Shown here: positions 41,692-52,259 of the stretch, in pieces
Position numbering within the stretch: position 1 is the stretch's first letter
Layout: each line of letters begins with the position of its first letter
Origin: Rosa chinensis
Taxonomy: Eukaryota > Streptophyta > Magnoliopsida > Rosales > Rosaceae
Assembly: GCF_002994745.2 (NCBI RefSeq)
Contig: NW_020126847.1
Coordinates: forward strand, 62,001 to 126,000
Direction: 5' to 3'
Length of the DNA stretch: 64,000 bases
Notes under the pieces: generated by a model
Database searches by the model: none
What the model was told of the DNA's origin: nothing
What the model saw: the letters and a program-made list of their open reading frames with translations, nothing else
Program-made: the position numbers and the translations under genes

Positions 41692-41883
41692 CTAAGAGTG
41701 TTCATAATACTTGGACTAAAGCGTCCGTAAGCATCAAATTGTGACATATTTAAACATCATTGTTTGGTCTAATCCATTATTCTTGGAAATTGATTTCTTG
41801 GTAGCATAGCTCGGAAATCTTATTATTAGTTTTCGTGGAAGTTTAGCTCTGAAACTAATTCGTTCTTGTTCACCCTTTTTCAG

Positions 41884-42890
41884 GATGTCAAACTCGAACA
41901 TACTCGATTTTGTTCCATTGGATTATGCAGGCAAAAGATACATATTGTGGGCTCAGAACGTTGAGCTCCATCTTATTTCCCGTGATCTATTGCACACAAT
42001 CCAAGAGCTTTGTTCTGAAGGAACTGCTCCAGACCCTCAAACTGAGATTAACAATTCCAGGGCACTTGCCCTAATGATGCGTTATATGGATAGAGACCTC
42101 CAGTTTGAGTTCATGAATGAGGATAGCGCATAAAGCTTTGGCAAGCGCTTCGAGAACGTCATGGCAATGTTCGTGACTCCATCTTCCGAATTTAGAAGCA
42201 GAATGGAATGATCTTCGCTTCTCTGACTTTGATACAGTCATACAATTTTATTCGGAAGCTCTCCGCATCACAGGAATGATGCGCTTCTGTGGCAAGACTA
42301 TCACAGAAGAACATTGATTGAGAAACCTCAATACCTTCCCTGTCTATGTTATGAGATCCTGCGATTATTTCGGACTCATATAAATGCAAGACGGATCACA
42401 AGCTTTCAAAAGCTTATTGAAGCTATGGACATGCTGAAAGGCAATACAACGAGCTTGTGAGAAGAGAATTGATAGGCTTTGAGATAGCTATCCAGAGCAT
42501 CGTCCCATGGCTAGAGAAACTCGCCATAGACATCATGATCCATATGATCGAAATGCTCATAAAGGTAGTCGCCAAGGCGACAATCACGCCACCGTAGGAG
42601 CAGTGATTTTGAGGGACTAAGGGTTGGAAACCATAGAGCCAACGTTGGTCATGGTCATAATCTTCCAACGCCTCAGGTCCTAGGGACCATGCACATTGCG
42701 CCAATGCGCCTCAATCAAGGGAGAGTCCTCTTCATGGTATCAATTTCTGATATGGAACGTCTGATCAATGAGCCTGAGTTTGCAATGTACCTAAGAAGGT
42801 AGTTGCCTCACAGTGATCAAGACATCGAGTTCAAAAGACCTTAAATCTGGCGATGAAAACAAAATGTCGCAGATTTTTATTTCGAATAGT
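41884..42890 (+). pseudogene. Copia gag (frameshifted)
   Basis: The ATG at 41884 opens MSNSNILDFVPLDYAGKRYI then LWAQNVELHLISRDLL, the usual gag start of one plant copia group. The frame stops after 82 codons (42131-42133). Gag continues in other frames: ALRERHGNVRDSIF (about 42148), LRFSDFDTVIQFYSEALRIT (about 42214) and later broken pieces. No clean zinc knuckle was found. Dead as read. Confidence 0.75.
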
Positions 42891-43389
42891 CTTTTATTTT
42901 TCCAAGAATTATGTAATGGCAGTTATGCCTTAAATCAATAAATGACATTTTGTTTTAACTCTTTCTCACTTGGCTCACCTAATTAAGTATGATGTCTAGG
43001 ACAGTAATTGAGATTAGTGGTACTTAAGAGAGCCTCGCTCCACCGACATCTCTTCCTACTTTCCTGGTCATATTTGATTGGAGTCACCAAACGGATTGAG
43101 TGACTACAATCTGTCTAAGTTTGACTTTCATTTTGGATTAGACTTTGGTTAAAAAACTTTGATGTAATCATTGGCTATTAATAAGTGTCGATTCCTTAAT
43201 GTCTTGGACATACCTTAATTCGGACTTTATTATATAAGAGCCAATGGTTTTCATGTGGAAACATTATGAGAATGGACAGAGTTCCTTTGCATCACCTCTA
43301 ATGACTACGAACGTAAACGAGTATTAGAGAAACTTATGTGTCACTCTAGTGGGTTGTATGCAACCACTATTCGAGTTATTGAATCCAAC
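42891..43389 (+). pseudogene. Copia region between gag and integrase, decayed
   Basis: Low-quality coding sequence, probably the protease and pre-integrase part. A frame near 43255-43390 (GQEFLCITSNDYGRKRVLEK, then VIESN) fits the pre-integrase segment. It is cut by the solo LTR at 43390. Confidence 0.5.
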
Positions 43390-43722
43390 TGTTTGGCTCA
43401 AGTTTTGTTGCAGCTGGTCAACAATCTCTTTTCTTACGCGGGCGTGCCAGCACAGTCGGGTGCGGTCGTCGGGGGTGTCCCTTGACCTGACTTCTGTCGA
43501 GCGATTGTAGACGAGGAGAGCACCAACCTCGTCGTGGGATTTTTTGTGCCTCGTGGCGAGGACTTTTGCTGAGCTTCTTGAAAATCACAATCGATACTCG
43601 ATGTTGTAGATCGAGCAGAGCGAGAACCACTAGGAAGTGAGGAGAACTTGCTAAAGCGTGACTTTAGCTTGGCTGGGTTGTTAGGGCATTACCCTTGCTT
43701 GGCTAATTCTGTAACCGTTGTG

Positions 43723-44590
43723 GTCGCGGCACTATCGTCGGCTCCCTCGGAGACTAGGACTGAAGTACGTTGGCAGAGGGTTTAGTGGCACTGAAAGTCG
43801 GCTTCTTAGAAGACTAGGACTAGGAGTGTGATCACCGGTAAGAGAAAGAGAAAGAGAGGAGTTGCTCTTAGAGAGGTTGCTCTAGAGAAAACTTAGATCA
43901 TCTTAGAGATGTTTTGATGTTGTGAATGTGTGTTTGTTTGGTCGTGGTACTACAATCGGCTCCCGAGGAGACTAGGACCGAAGTACGTTGACAGAGGGTT
44001 TGGTGGCACTGATAGTCTTCTCTTGAGGAGACTAGGACTTAGAGTGTGATCACCGATAAGAGAAAGAGAAGGAGAGGAGTTGCTCTTAGAGAGGTTGCTC
44101 TAGAGAGAACTTAGATCATCTTAGAGATGTTTTGATGTTGTGAATGTGTGTGTGTGGTCGTGGTACTACAATCGGCTCCCGAGGAGACTAGGACCGAAGA
44201 ACGTTGACAGAGGGTTTGGTGGCACTGAATAGTCGGCTCTTGAGGAGACTAGGACTTATAGTGTGATCACCGATAAGAGAAAGAGAAGGAAAGGAGTTGC
44301 TCTTAGAGAGGTTGCTCTAGAGAGAACTTAGATCATCTTAGAGATGTTTTGATGTTGTGAATGTGTCTGTTTGTGGTCGTGGTACTACAATCAGCTCCCG
44401 AGGAGACTAGGACCGAAGTACGTTGACAGAGGGTTTGGTGGCACTGATAGTCGGCTCTTGAGGAGACTAGGACTTAGAGTGTGATCACCGATAAGAGAAA
44501 GAGAAGGAAAGGAGTTGCTTTTAGAGAGGTTGCTCTAGAGAGAACTTAGATCATCTTAGAGATGTTTGATGTTGTGAATGTGTGTTTGAG
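43723..44590. repeat. 218-bp tandem repeat, four units
   Basis: Units start with GTCGTGGTACTACAATCGGC or a variant at 43723, 43941, 44157 and 44376 (spacings 218, 216, 219). Each includes GAGGAGACTAGGAC twice and ends ..TTTTGATGTTGTGAATGTGT. They lie just upstream of the TATA box of the solo LTR, the enhancer position. Confidence 0.95.
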
Positions 44591-44608
44591 AATGAGAGGA
44601 GAATGTGT

Positions 44609-44617
44609 TTATATAGG
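44609..44617 (+). promoter_or_regulatory. TATA box of the solo LTR
   Basis: TTATATAGG about 20 bp downstream of the fourth 218-bp unit. Confidence 0.6.
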
Positions 44618-45440
44618 GAAGAAAAAGAAGAGTGAAATGATGAGTGGAAGAAAATAATGAAAGTGGAGTATGGAAGTGATTTGTAAAATATGGAAAAGAT
44701 AGAGTAATGATGAAATGAAAGCAAAGCATGAAGGTGCAGAAACATGGAAGTGATGATGATCTATTAAAGAGATTGTAGTAGAAAAATATTTCCAAGGAAA
44801 AAAGAAAAGCATCTAACTTTCTTCATGTGGGTAGGAAACATGAACATGATGAATGTAGAGCTGGTTTTAGGTCAGTTTCTGCCCCTTTATTCCTTCAATT
44901 ATTTCTCTACCAAGACTTCAGAATGGGCCTTCGACTTCTGCATAAAAAATGTTCCATTATGAGTGTAGATCATCTTGAAAAATTTTCAGAGCTTTCTTCC
45001 ATGTGGTTGGGCCGGAAATGCTGCTGGACCTCTTACAGGTCCAGTTTTCCAGTTTTGCTTCTGTAGAAAATTGGACTGATTGTTTGAAGGCCTTCCACTC
45101 AAAAGTAGCTCTGGAACTCTTCATAAGAAATGATCCTTGGGATTTCTAGATTTAATCTGGAAAGTTTTAGCTCATTTCAATTTCATTTGGTTAGTCTGCC
45201 GCCCCTCCTTCCTTATTTAGTTCGGTTTCTCCTAGCCGAAGTAGGAAAATGTGCTAAAGTTGACTTTTCATTTCCTTTTCTTGCAGCTCGCATAATCTTC
45301 CATATTAGGCTTTATTTAGCCTCTAAATAATATATTTCGAACTTGTCGACAATATATAGCTTGGGCCACTGATATTGTATCAATTTCTCCAAGACACGCC
45401 TTGTCAGGCCAAAATGCTCATTTTGGGTTCAAACACCAAC

Positions 45441-46520
45441 CATGTCATGAGAGACGATTTATGAGATTCTCACACATATAGGCTTTGACATGATGATCCG
45501 TGTATTAAAAACTTTACACGGACATCTATTTTCAAAACGAAGAAAAGTAAGAACCAATAATTGGTTCGAGGAGCTGCACATGTGCCTTATGGCGCCATGA
45601 TTGTGCAAAGACCGGCCATACATGACCGGCGCCGCCTACCCCCTGCGGTAAATACATGGCATTGACGCCATAAACTCCTCTCTCTACTTCTCAAGTCTAT
45701 TGTGACATTATGGCTTAACCAAAACCTTCATTGATTGATTATAAAGTCCATGTTTCGTTCTGTGAAGCCTGTTATTTAGGATTGAGACCATCCTATGCAA
45801 AGGAGATTGAGGAAATAATTCCATTCTTATAAAGAATCTAAGGGAATTCTATGGATTTGATCAACCAACTTGCAGACTGTATAGATGTTTTATGGTGTTG
45901 GTTGATACGCAAACACGCTGGTCACGTGTTGTGCCATTATCCACTCGTAATGCTGCTTATACTACACTCCTAGCACATAACATATGGCTACAGGATCACT
46001 ACCCAGATCATCCCATTCAGTCAATTTGACTTGATAATGCTAGAGAGTTTACATCGACAATTTTCGATGACTATTGCATATCATTGGGTATTGATATCAA
46101 GTATCATATTCCCATGTACACACCCAATTGGTCTCACGGAAAAGCCACCATTAAACAACTACGATGGTAGCCCGGACATGGGTAATGCGCACCAATATTT
46201 CCGCTTGGGTTATGCAATATCGCATGCAGCTATGCTAATTTGTCTACGACTCATAGCAGCCACTCAACTTTTATTTGCGTTACAGCTAGTGATTGGGTTC
46301 AAGTCTAATATCTCGTATTTATGCATATTTGAGTGTGCGGTTCATGTGCCAAATTGCACCGCTACAGCGCATCAACATGAGTCATTGCAACGAATGCATA
46401 TATATATTTGTTGGACATGAGTCTCCAACTATAAGTCCACTATATAGAACCCTTGACAGGCGATCTCTATTTCGCTGGATTTGCGAATTATCACTTTGAT
46501 GAGACAGTCTTCCCGTCGTT
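45441..46520 (+). pseudogene. Copia integrase (frameshifted)
   Basis: Zinc-domain remnant GFDMMIRVLKTLHGHLFSKR (about 45482), then the core: MVLVDTQTRWSRVVPLSTRN (first catalytic Asp, about 45890) and LDNAREFTSTIFDDYCISLG (second Asp, about 46030). Later blocks are ISYLCIFECAVHVP (about 46306) and ESPTISPLYRTL / FAGFANYHFDETVFPSLGG (about 46420-46525). An in-frame TGA stands before LDNAREF and the Glu block is broken. The order is right for copia. Confidence 0.85.
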
Positions 46521-47800
46521 AGGGGGAGATTAGAACATCAATGTTCAACCGGAACGACAGGAATTGTCGTGATCTGTCCCCACTATGTCTCATCTTGATC
46601 CCCTAAAAGTGACGAGATCACATATACATGCTGCAAACATGCCTGCAAGGATTGATGTCCCCACAAGAGGACATGGTGCCACCCAGAGAAGATGGGTACT
46701 GCACCACTACCATGGATGGTGGTATGGTGACGCCACAAAGGTGGCATAATGGCGTCATAGGCCATGGGTTCCGCTAGAGAGAGTAGGAGACCCATAGGTT
46801 CGATGGATTCTCGCCCTAAGAAGAGAGCAAGTTTGGCACAACTTGATCCATTGATCATTAATACTCAAAATCCATCTCATGAGAATATTTTGGATTGTGG
46901 TTATGTCCAAGAGACATCGTTGGGGGACGCCTCAATGTTAGAACCAATTCCTGAGAATATAGAGATCTCTACGGACTACACTAGTGTACATGAGGACGTG
47001 GAATTATTGAGACCAATGACATTAACCTTACTCCGTTGAAAAATGCCAACGTAGAGAAAATTGGCTTAAATGGAAATATGCGATCCAGGTTGAATTGGAT
47101 TCACTAACGAAGAGGAATGATTTCGGGCCTGAGATGCCAACACCTCCTAACATAAACCTATTAACATTAATAGGTCTTCGTTAGATAGCGTGATGAGAAA
47201 AAGAGATGGTAATCTCGCCTTATGGCGTAAGGTTTCTCACAACGCCCTGGAATCGACTACGAGAAGACATATTTTCTCGTAATGGATGTCATTGCACTCC
47301 ACTACCTTATCAGTTTGGTAGTTTCCAAATAACTGAACATGCAGCTTACGAATGTGGTCACTGCGTATCTCTATGGGGATCTAGATACGGAATATAATGA
47401 AGGTTCTTTTGGACTTCATTTACCTAGGTCAAGTGGCTCTAGACCACTGAGCGTATTTGCAACGAGGTTGAAATGCTCACTAAAATGACTACTTGATTGG
47501 GAAGGGATATGATGAACTATGCCCACGCGTTTCCATGACAAGTTCCGGATTTGCAATTGTCGCGATTTATGTTGATAAACATAATTGGAACCCTTGAGAG
47601 TTAAGGGAAACCGCTGAACACCTGAAATCCGAGTTTGAGAGGAAGGACATTTGGAGAACACGGTTTTGTCTAGATTCAGAACTTGTATACCGTGTCAATA
47701 GATGTTTAGGCATTTTGACAAAGTCAAAAATACATTCCCATGGTCGTCTGTAGTCTTGGCCCTAAAAGGGATCCGTTTCGTCCCAGGGAAAGTGCTTACT
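46521..47800 (+). pseudogene. Copia reverse transcriptase (heavily decayed)
   Basis: Recognisable pieces are RPKKRASLAQLDPLIINTQN (about 46806), the RDEK...-like block near 47189, a run with GKGYDELCPRVSMTSSGFAI (about 47500) and VAIYVDKHNWNP, where the catalytic YVDD reads YVDK, then HLKSEFERKDIWRTRFCLDS (about 47621). The second catalytic Asp is therefore changed to Lys. Many stops. Confidence 0.75.
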
Positions 47801-48200
47801 TATGTACAATAGGCGCATTATTGTACTTAGCACAATACAAGACCGGACACCTCAATTATTATGAACTTGTTGGCTAGACATAGCCCCGCGCCAACGCAAT
47901 GCCATTAGATTGGTATAAAGACAATCTTTCGATATTTGAGAGGTATGATTGATATGGGCTTGTTCTATCCCTACAGAGAAAAGAGATGACGGAAGTGTGG
48001 GATCGGACCCCACAAGGCAAAATGCCACCTTCCGTGCTCTTCCTCCCCTCCATCAAAATGACAACAAGCATTTCTAAATATTGAAGTGAACCAAATCCGA
48101 TCAGAGGATAATGTAGCGGACTTATTTACTAAGTCGTTACCAAAATCCACATTCGAGAAACATGTGAAGAGCATCGGATTGAGAAAGTAATCCGAACTCC
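47801..48200 (+). pseudogene. Copia RNase H remnant
   Basis: The C-terminal block NQIRSEDNVADLFTKSLPKS then TFEKHVKSIGLRK (about 48090-48189) is well preserved, but the catalytic core between about 47880 and 48085 is mostly deleted. The polypurine tract and 3' LTR follow. Confidence 0.8.
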
Positions 48201-48401
48201 CATGATTGTAGCAATCAGGGGGAGATATTGACATCAGGGGGAGGCATGATGTCTACATGTTCGATCTCGAAGAGTGAAGGACGTGTTGTGCTCTTTTTGT
48301 CCTTCGACCAGGGTTATTTTTGTCCCACAGGGTTTTTGTTACCTGGCAAGATTTTTAACGAGGCAACAATCAAAGCGTCATCACCAAGTTTGAGCGGCAC
48401 A

Positions 48402-48409
48402 CGGGGGAG
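48402..48409 (+). other. Polypurine tract of the copia element
   Basis: CGGGGGAG directly before the 3' LTR. Confidence 0.85.
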
Positions 48410-48587
48410 TGTTGAAGGATATCGACATAATGTGTGCCTCTACAAACTAGGGTTTAGAGTTGTAATAGGAATGTGTTCTAGGTATTCAATTGTAATCAGA
48501 TTCTATTAACTTTTTGGGTACCTTGTAACTCACTATTTAAAGGGCTCCTATTATCAATAATATACGCAATTTCATTCTCCTACAACA
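48410..48587 (+). repeat. 3' LTR of the nested copia element
   Basis: 178 bp, paired with 28660-28837. Confidence 0.95.
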
Positions 48588-48841
48588 AAAAATATATATT
48601 AAAAAAAAAATTGTTTACTTTTTAGTTTACATTATTGTATTTTTGGATATTTAATATGTTGATTTTTCATGATGCTTTAGTAAGTAAATGAGTGTGACCA
48701 GCTGAGCATGTTATAGGCCTTTCCTCTTCGTAAAAATCATTGGTTAATATATCAACTTTATTGGTGCTATTCTGGCCTCTTTTGTGATTGGCCTTAAGTG
48801 CTTAATTAACATTAACTCAAATATAATTAAATCTTACTCTT
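48588..48841. other. 3' flank of the second UPF0496 gene
   Basis: AT-rich. From about 48655 (TGTTGATTTTTCAT, GAGTGTGACCAGC, GAGCATGTTATAGG) it matches 63038-63160, the 3' flank of the copy at the window's right edge, so the duplication includes downstream DNA. Confidence 0.7.
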
Positions 48842-49708
48842 TTATATGCCCTTCGTGATCTTGATGCTCGTAGAAACCTCATCTCTTGCCTCTAATATCT
48901 GGGACTTGGAATTCCTTGCTCTTTCCATCAATTCATTAATGTTCTTGAGAAGACGCTCAATACTTTTCATATTGAGATTTACTTCATCCTCAATTACAGA
49001 GTTGAGATGGGATAAGAGTGATTTTATGTCATTTACAACACGATCGAGACGCGTCTGAATTTCTCCCAATTCCTTAATGGAAAGCACAGTTCCGGATTGC
49101 ATTAAGCGAATTACATCATCCGGATACTCGAAAGGAATTTCACAATCCTCAATCCAAGACAGAGTCCAATGCTGTCCGGCTAGTGTTGGGATAATAGTAG
49201 CAGCAACGGCCAGTGCAACAAGTGGAGCAGCCATAACTGCTGCCACAACTGTGCAGGCAAACTCAGCAGCTGCAGCACCAATGAACAATATATTAGTGAC
49301 CATCCTCAAACAGCGTCTCCAAGCACGAGTACAATCATACTTCTTGCGAGGCTTTCCTTTTTGGCTAATCAATTCTTCATGCAAATCTTCTCGCCGCTTC
49401 ATCAAACATTTAACATTTTCGAGCAACATTTGTTCCGCAAAATGCTGATCATGGACTCTACCTGAGGCCCCCTTGACATTCTTCAATTTCTCCAAAATCC
49501 TCATGTAACCATCATCAATTCCTCCGTCGTTGTTTCCCACCTTCGTAATTTGAATCAAACATTTTTCATACGACTCTAGGAACTTCCCCAGTTCAGTTAG
49601 GAAATCTTCTTCATTCTTGCAAGCGTCCTCGTAATATCTCCAAAGATCTCCATCACGTTTGCAAATCTTTTTAAAGATCTTTCGACTTAACTTTCTCACT
49701 CCCTTCAT
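48842..49708 (-). CDS. UPF0496 (DUF677)-like protein
   Basis: A 288-residue frame from ATG at 49708 (MKGVRKLSRKIFKKICKRDG). The frame is open about 60 bp further upstream, and an acceptor-like TGAATGCAG lies at about 49747, so an upstream exon or a spliced 5' UTR is possible (a donor-like site stands near 50480). N-terminal helices contain FLTELGKFLESYEKCLIQIT. A strong hydrophobic pair lies at about residues 140-180 (MVTNILFIGAAAAEFACTVV, AAVMAAPLVALAVAATIIP), then SIKELGEIQTRLDRVVNDIK and coiled coil. The layout resembles the intact copy at 25696, but the N-terminal part is shorter. It is very close to the right-edge copy. Function unknown; membrane association is inferred. Confidence 0.8.
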   Translation of the reverse strand: MKGVRKLSRKIFKKICKRDGDLWRYYEDACKNEEDFLTELGKFLESYEKCLIQITKVGNNDGGIDDGYMRILEKLKNVKGASGRVHDQHFAEQMLLENVKCLMKRREDLHEELISQKGKPRKKYDCTRAWRRCLRMVTNILFIGAAAAEFACTVVAAVMAAPLVALAVAATIIPTLAGQHWTLSWIEDCEIPFEYPDDVIRLMQSGTVLSIKELGEIQTRLDRVVNDIKSLLSHLNSVIEDEVNLNMKSIERLLKNINELMERARNSKSQILEARDEVSTSIKITKGI

Positions 49709-49759
49709 TCCCACTGTGCAACCCACTGACAAGCTCTCAACTTCTCTGCATTCACAAAA

Positions 49760-50722
49760 GCATTTCTCAACTTATTAGTACCTAATATTTCTTCTTATTG
49801 GAAAATGAGAACATGCAGATGCACTCGGGAGAAAAAGTAAACCACCCACAGAAATTCAACAGGCTTTAATGTGATTTATAACATTTTCCTTCAGGGTAAG
49901 TTATGCCTCTCCAAAAGGTTGAAGTCCCTACCTTAAAATTAATTTCAGTACAAACAAGTTTTTTAGTTGTGGAAAAAGTAATAATTTGGGACCAACTAAT
50001 TATGACAGAAAAGGAAATGCGAGTGATGTGAACATTATTGAAATGGCTCTGTTATAGATCCATGTATCTGAGCAACAGATCACATTTATACAGTATTGCA
50101 ACTCTAGTAGACTATGAAGTGATCTTGACACAAGATCGATCATTTCCAAGGTTGAATTCTGTTCTGTTTGTGTCAATGCCATCTTTCGCATGAATAACTA
50201 TGCAATTTTGGCAATATTGGCATATGTGTGCTATAAGATGACATGCATTGGAAATCTCAAGGCATCAAGCTTCAGAGAAAGAAACGATCAAACCGTAGGT
50301 TCCAGGTTTATCCAGCCAAACAAAAGCATATAATATAAGATCACATTGACAATCGATCTCAAAATAGCACGTATACTACCTTAATTTTCTTGAATAGAAC
50401 GTAATACATATTGAAGTATATATGCTTTCAATGAAACGAAAATAAGATGATATAAGTATATAAGAGAGGGAGATGGATTATACCTTGCTCCGGTAACCAA
50501 CAGCTCTGCATTTGATCAAGCTTATCAAGCCCTTCCCACCGATCGACCTGTATGGACTTGGTGCGACTTCTTAAGGGAAAAGCTATAGGCTATGAAGTGT
50601 TGTGATTGGTTAAAACTCGATCGAGCAAAAGGACCGCATAGTGATAAGAATCTTGTCACATGCTTTTGCTGAGTGGGTTTGCATGATTAATTTGTACGTT
50701 CTTTGAATTAAGGTCTTCCTTG
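49760..50722. other. Upstream region of the second UPF0496 gene
   Basis: AT-rich; may hold a 5' UTR intron on the minus strand (donor-like GTATAATCC after GGAGCAAG near 50487, acceptor near 49747). No other element recognised. Confidence 0.4.
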
Positions 50723-50984
50723 TCTGCCACTCACTCGTCTTTTTTGCTAGCTGTTAGTCGGTACTAAACTACTAACAGTGTAATCCGCACTTATTTGTTT
50801 CCTTTGAATTATTGTCGCACCAAGTACTTATTTGTTTCCTTTCCTTTCAATTATTGTCGCACTAATTGAGTATTTGTCTGCCACTCACTGGTCTTTTTTG
50901 CTAGCTGTTAGTGGATACTAACAGTGTAATCCGTACTTATTTGTTTCCTTTCAATTGTTGTCGCACTAGGTACTTATTTATCTA
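50723..50984. repeat. About 150-bp direct duplication
   Basis: TGTCTGCCACTCACT[C/G]GTCT...GCTAGCTGTTAGT...AACAGTGTAATCCG.ACTTATTTGTTTCC occurs at about 50723 and again at about 50876, with a further partial copy of the GTTTCCTTTCAATT.TTGTCGCAC phrase. It marks the broken edge of the UPF0496 fragment that follows. Confidence 0.85.
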
Positions 50985-51369
50985 AGAGCTTCTCATTCGC
51001 CGTCATCACCATCCTCGCCTGCACACCCTCTGGCGCCTTAAGTATCCGTTCTTTGCATGACAAGATTACCCTCACCATCTTCTAGTTGGAATGCGTCAGA
51101 TACTTTAGGCATTGCTTAAACCGATCAAGACCGGTACTGCGGATGACTTCTTTGGCGCTGGAGCTGAGTTCGGCGTCGAAGTCTTGCAAGTCTTTGTCAT
51201 CTTTGCAATCCGCCTGATACAATCTCATCAAGTCTTCAAAATGCTTGCAGAGATCGTCAGTTGGCCTTGGTTCGGCATTGAAGGGAACAACCCTATGATT
51301 CTTAGCAAAGGATGTCTTTCGCTCCAAAACAGGTCGTCGTCTCTCTGGCTTTGCTTGAACACCGCGCAT
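50985..51369 (-). pseudogene. UPF0496 pseudogene, 5' part only
   Basis: The frame opens at 51369 with MRGVQAKPERRRPVLERKTS and continues ..FEDLMRLYQADCKDDKDLQD then FDAELSS..., closely matching the intact gene at 25696-26919. It stops at 51082 where the GAG Glu codon of the intact copy (..LTHSNE) is a TAG. Similarity then goes on without further coding value to about 50985 (ILSCKERILKAPEGVQARMV), where it ends abruptly. It has about nine residues (TDDLCKH-like) missing from the intact copy, so it is not a simple derivative of it. The promoter is retained. Confidence 0.88.
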
Positions 51370-51465
51370 TTCGGAAATACACCGCCTTCGAAAACCCGAA
51401 TTCTAATTCTCTTCGTTTATGTATCGCACTGCTGTTTGCCTAAAAAATTCAGGCATTTGTATTCG

Positions 51466-51473
51466 TATATATA
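51466..51473 (-). promoter_or_regulatory. TATA box of the UPF0496 pseudogene
   Basis: TATATATA at the same relative position as in the intact gene. Confidence 0.65.
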
Positions 51474-51589
51474 GCTCGGCTAATAGAAAAGAAAACACCC
51501 ATTTCGGAAAAACAAGTTGTAGTCTTTCTTAGCAATTTAAGTGTTCAAATGTCGGTCACGCGGAAAGCGACTATAACAGATAAAATATG

Positions 51590-51955
51590 AATTCCCTCCT
51601 CCCACCTGACTTGCAAGTTGCTATTGCCCAAACCGTGTGAAGCTTGTCTATCCAACTTCCTTCCAGTTTCCCAGGAAATGTCCTTCCAATTCTTCCTCCC
51701 ACCTGACTTGCAAGTTGCTGGTGGCCTAACCGTGTGGAACTTCTCTATCTAATTTCCCAGGAATGTCCTTCCTTCCCGTAACCGTGCGGAGGTTCTCTAT
51801 CCAATTTCCCAGGAAATGTCCTTCCTCCCCATAACCATGTGGAGCTTTTCTATCCAATTTCCGAGCAAATGTCCTTCCTCCCCACCTGATTTGCAAGCCC
51901 CAGCCGTGTGGACCTTCTCTATCCATTTTCCCAGGAAATATCCTTGCTCCATCAT
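51590..51955. repeat. Promoter-region minisatellite, about five imperfect units
   Basis: Units of about 60-100 bp contain CACCTGACTTGCAAGTTGCT (in full units), a CCGTGTGGA..TTCTCTATCCA phrase and TTTCCCAGGAAATGTCCTTC. They repeat from about 51600 to 51950. The intact paralogue has one unit at 27145-27225, so the array arose after the duplication, upstream of the now dead gene. Confidence 0.85.
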
Positions 51956-52088
51956 AAAGCTTGACTACTTTTTGTACTCTTATTTTTGTTCTTTTTGTAA
52001 CCGGGAATTTCTATTATTCAGTTTGCTGTTGTTTTCCTACTTTTCCTCCGCATTATCTCATTTCAGCCTCCTATAGAAAATACTGTAG

Positions 52089-52259
52089 TGTTCACCTGTT
52101 CAGTTGTTGACCAAAGAATTTATACTCAATAACCCTTAGATTTACATCAAGGGTGGAAAACAAAACACCTGAACTTAATAATAATTCTCTCTGCCATTAG
52201 ATTTACATTCAAGGGTGGTTGAGCATTATTTTCTTGGTCAATAACTGACCAGGTGAACA
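52089..52259. mobile_element. MITE, 171 bp, with 30-bp terminal inverted repeats
   Basis: TGTTCACCTGTTCAGTTGTT at 52089 is mirrored at 52259 (complement TGTTCACCTGGTCAGTTATT) and the pairing goes on into TGACCAA. The interior has two copies of TTAGATTTACAT(T)CAAGGGTGG. The flanks both end TGTAG; the target duplication is uncertain. It is absent from the paralogous block at 27.4 kb. Confidence 0.75.

Larger units (their letters stand above)
40798..41883 (+). other. Copia 5' leader, second part
   Basis: Continuation of the copia leader after the gypsy insertion. A degenerate short repeat AACTAAGAGCGTTCGTA occurs four times near 41060-41125 and 41690-41735. The MITE at 41135-41691 and the TA repeat are inside. 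Confidence 0.6.
43390..45435 (+). mobile_element. Solo LTR (2046 bp) nested in the copia element
   Basis: Starts TGTTTGGC and ends GGTTCAAACA (TGTTT...AAACA ends), flanked by the perfect 5-bp target duplication CCAAC at 43385-43389 and 45436-45440. No primer-binding site or coding follows, so it is a solo LTR left by recombination. It contains four 218-bp tandem units and a TATA box (TTATATAGG, 44609-44617). Its last 140 bp match 2970-3106. The copia integrase resumes directly after it. Confidence 0.88.
28660..48587 (+). mobile_element. Ty1/copia retrotransposon with three nested insertions
   Basis: Two 178-bp LTRs (28660-28837 and 48410-48587) start TGTTGAAGG and end CTACAACA. They are flanked by AAAAA on both sides (28655-28659, 48588-48592). 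The first is followed by a primer-binding site; a GGGGGAG polypurine tract precedes the second. Removing the gypsy element (29505-40792), the MITE (41135-41691) and the solo LTR (43390-45435) leaves about 6 kb, normal for copia. Gag, integrase, reverse transcriptase and the end of RNase H are recognisable but heavily frameshifted. LTR divergence is about 7 differences in 178 bp by eye. Confidence 0.93.

Noticed and set aside
28660..48587. A single giant autonomous retroelement of 20 kb
   Set aside because: Internal LTR pairs and separate target duplications show nested elements instead.
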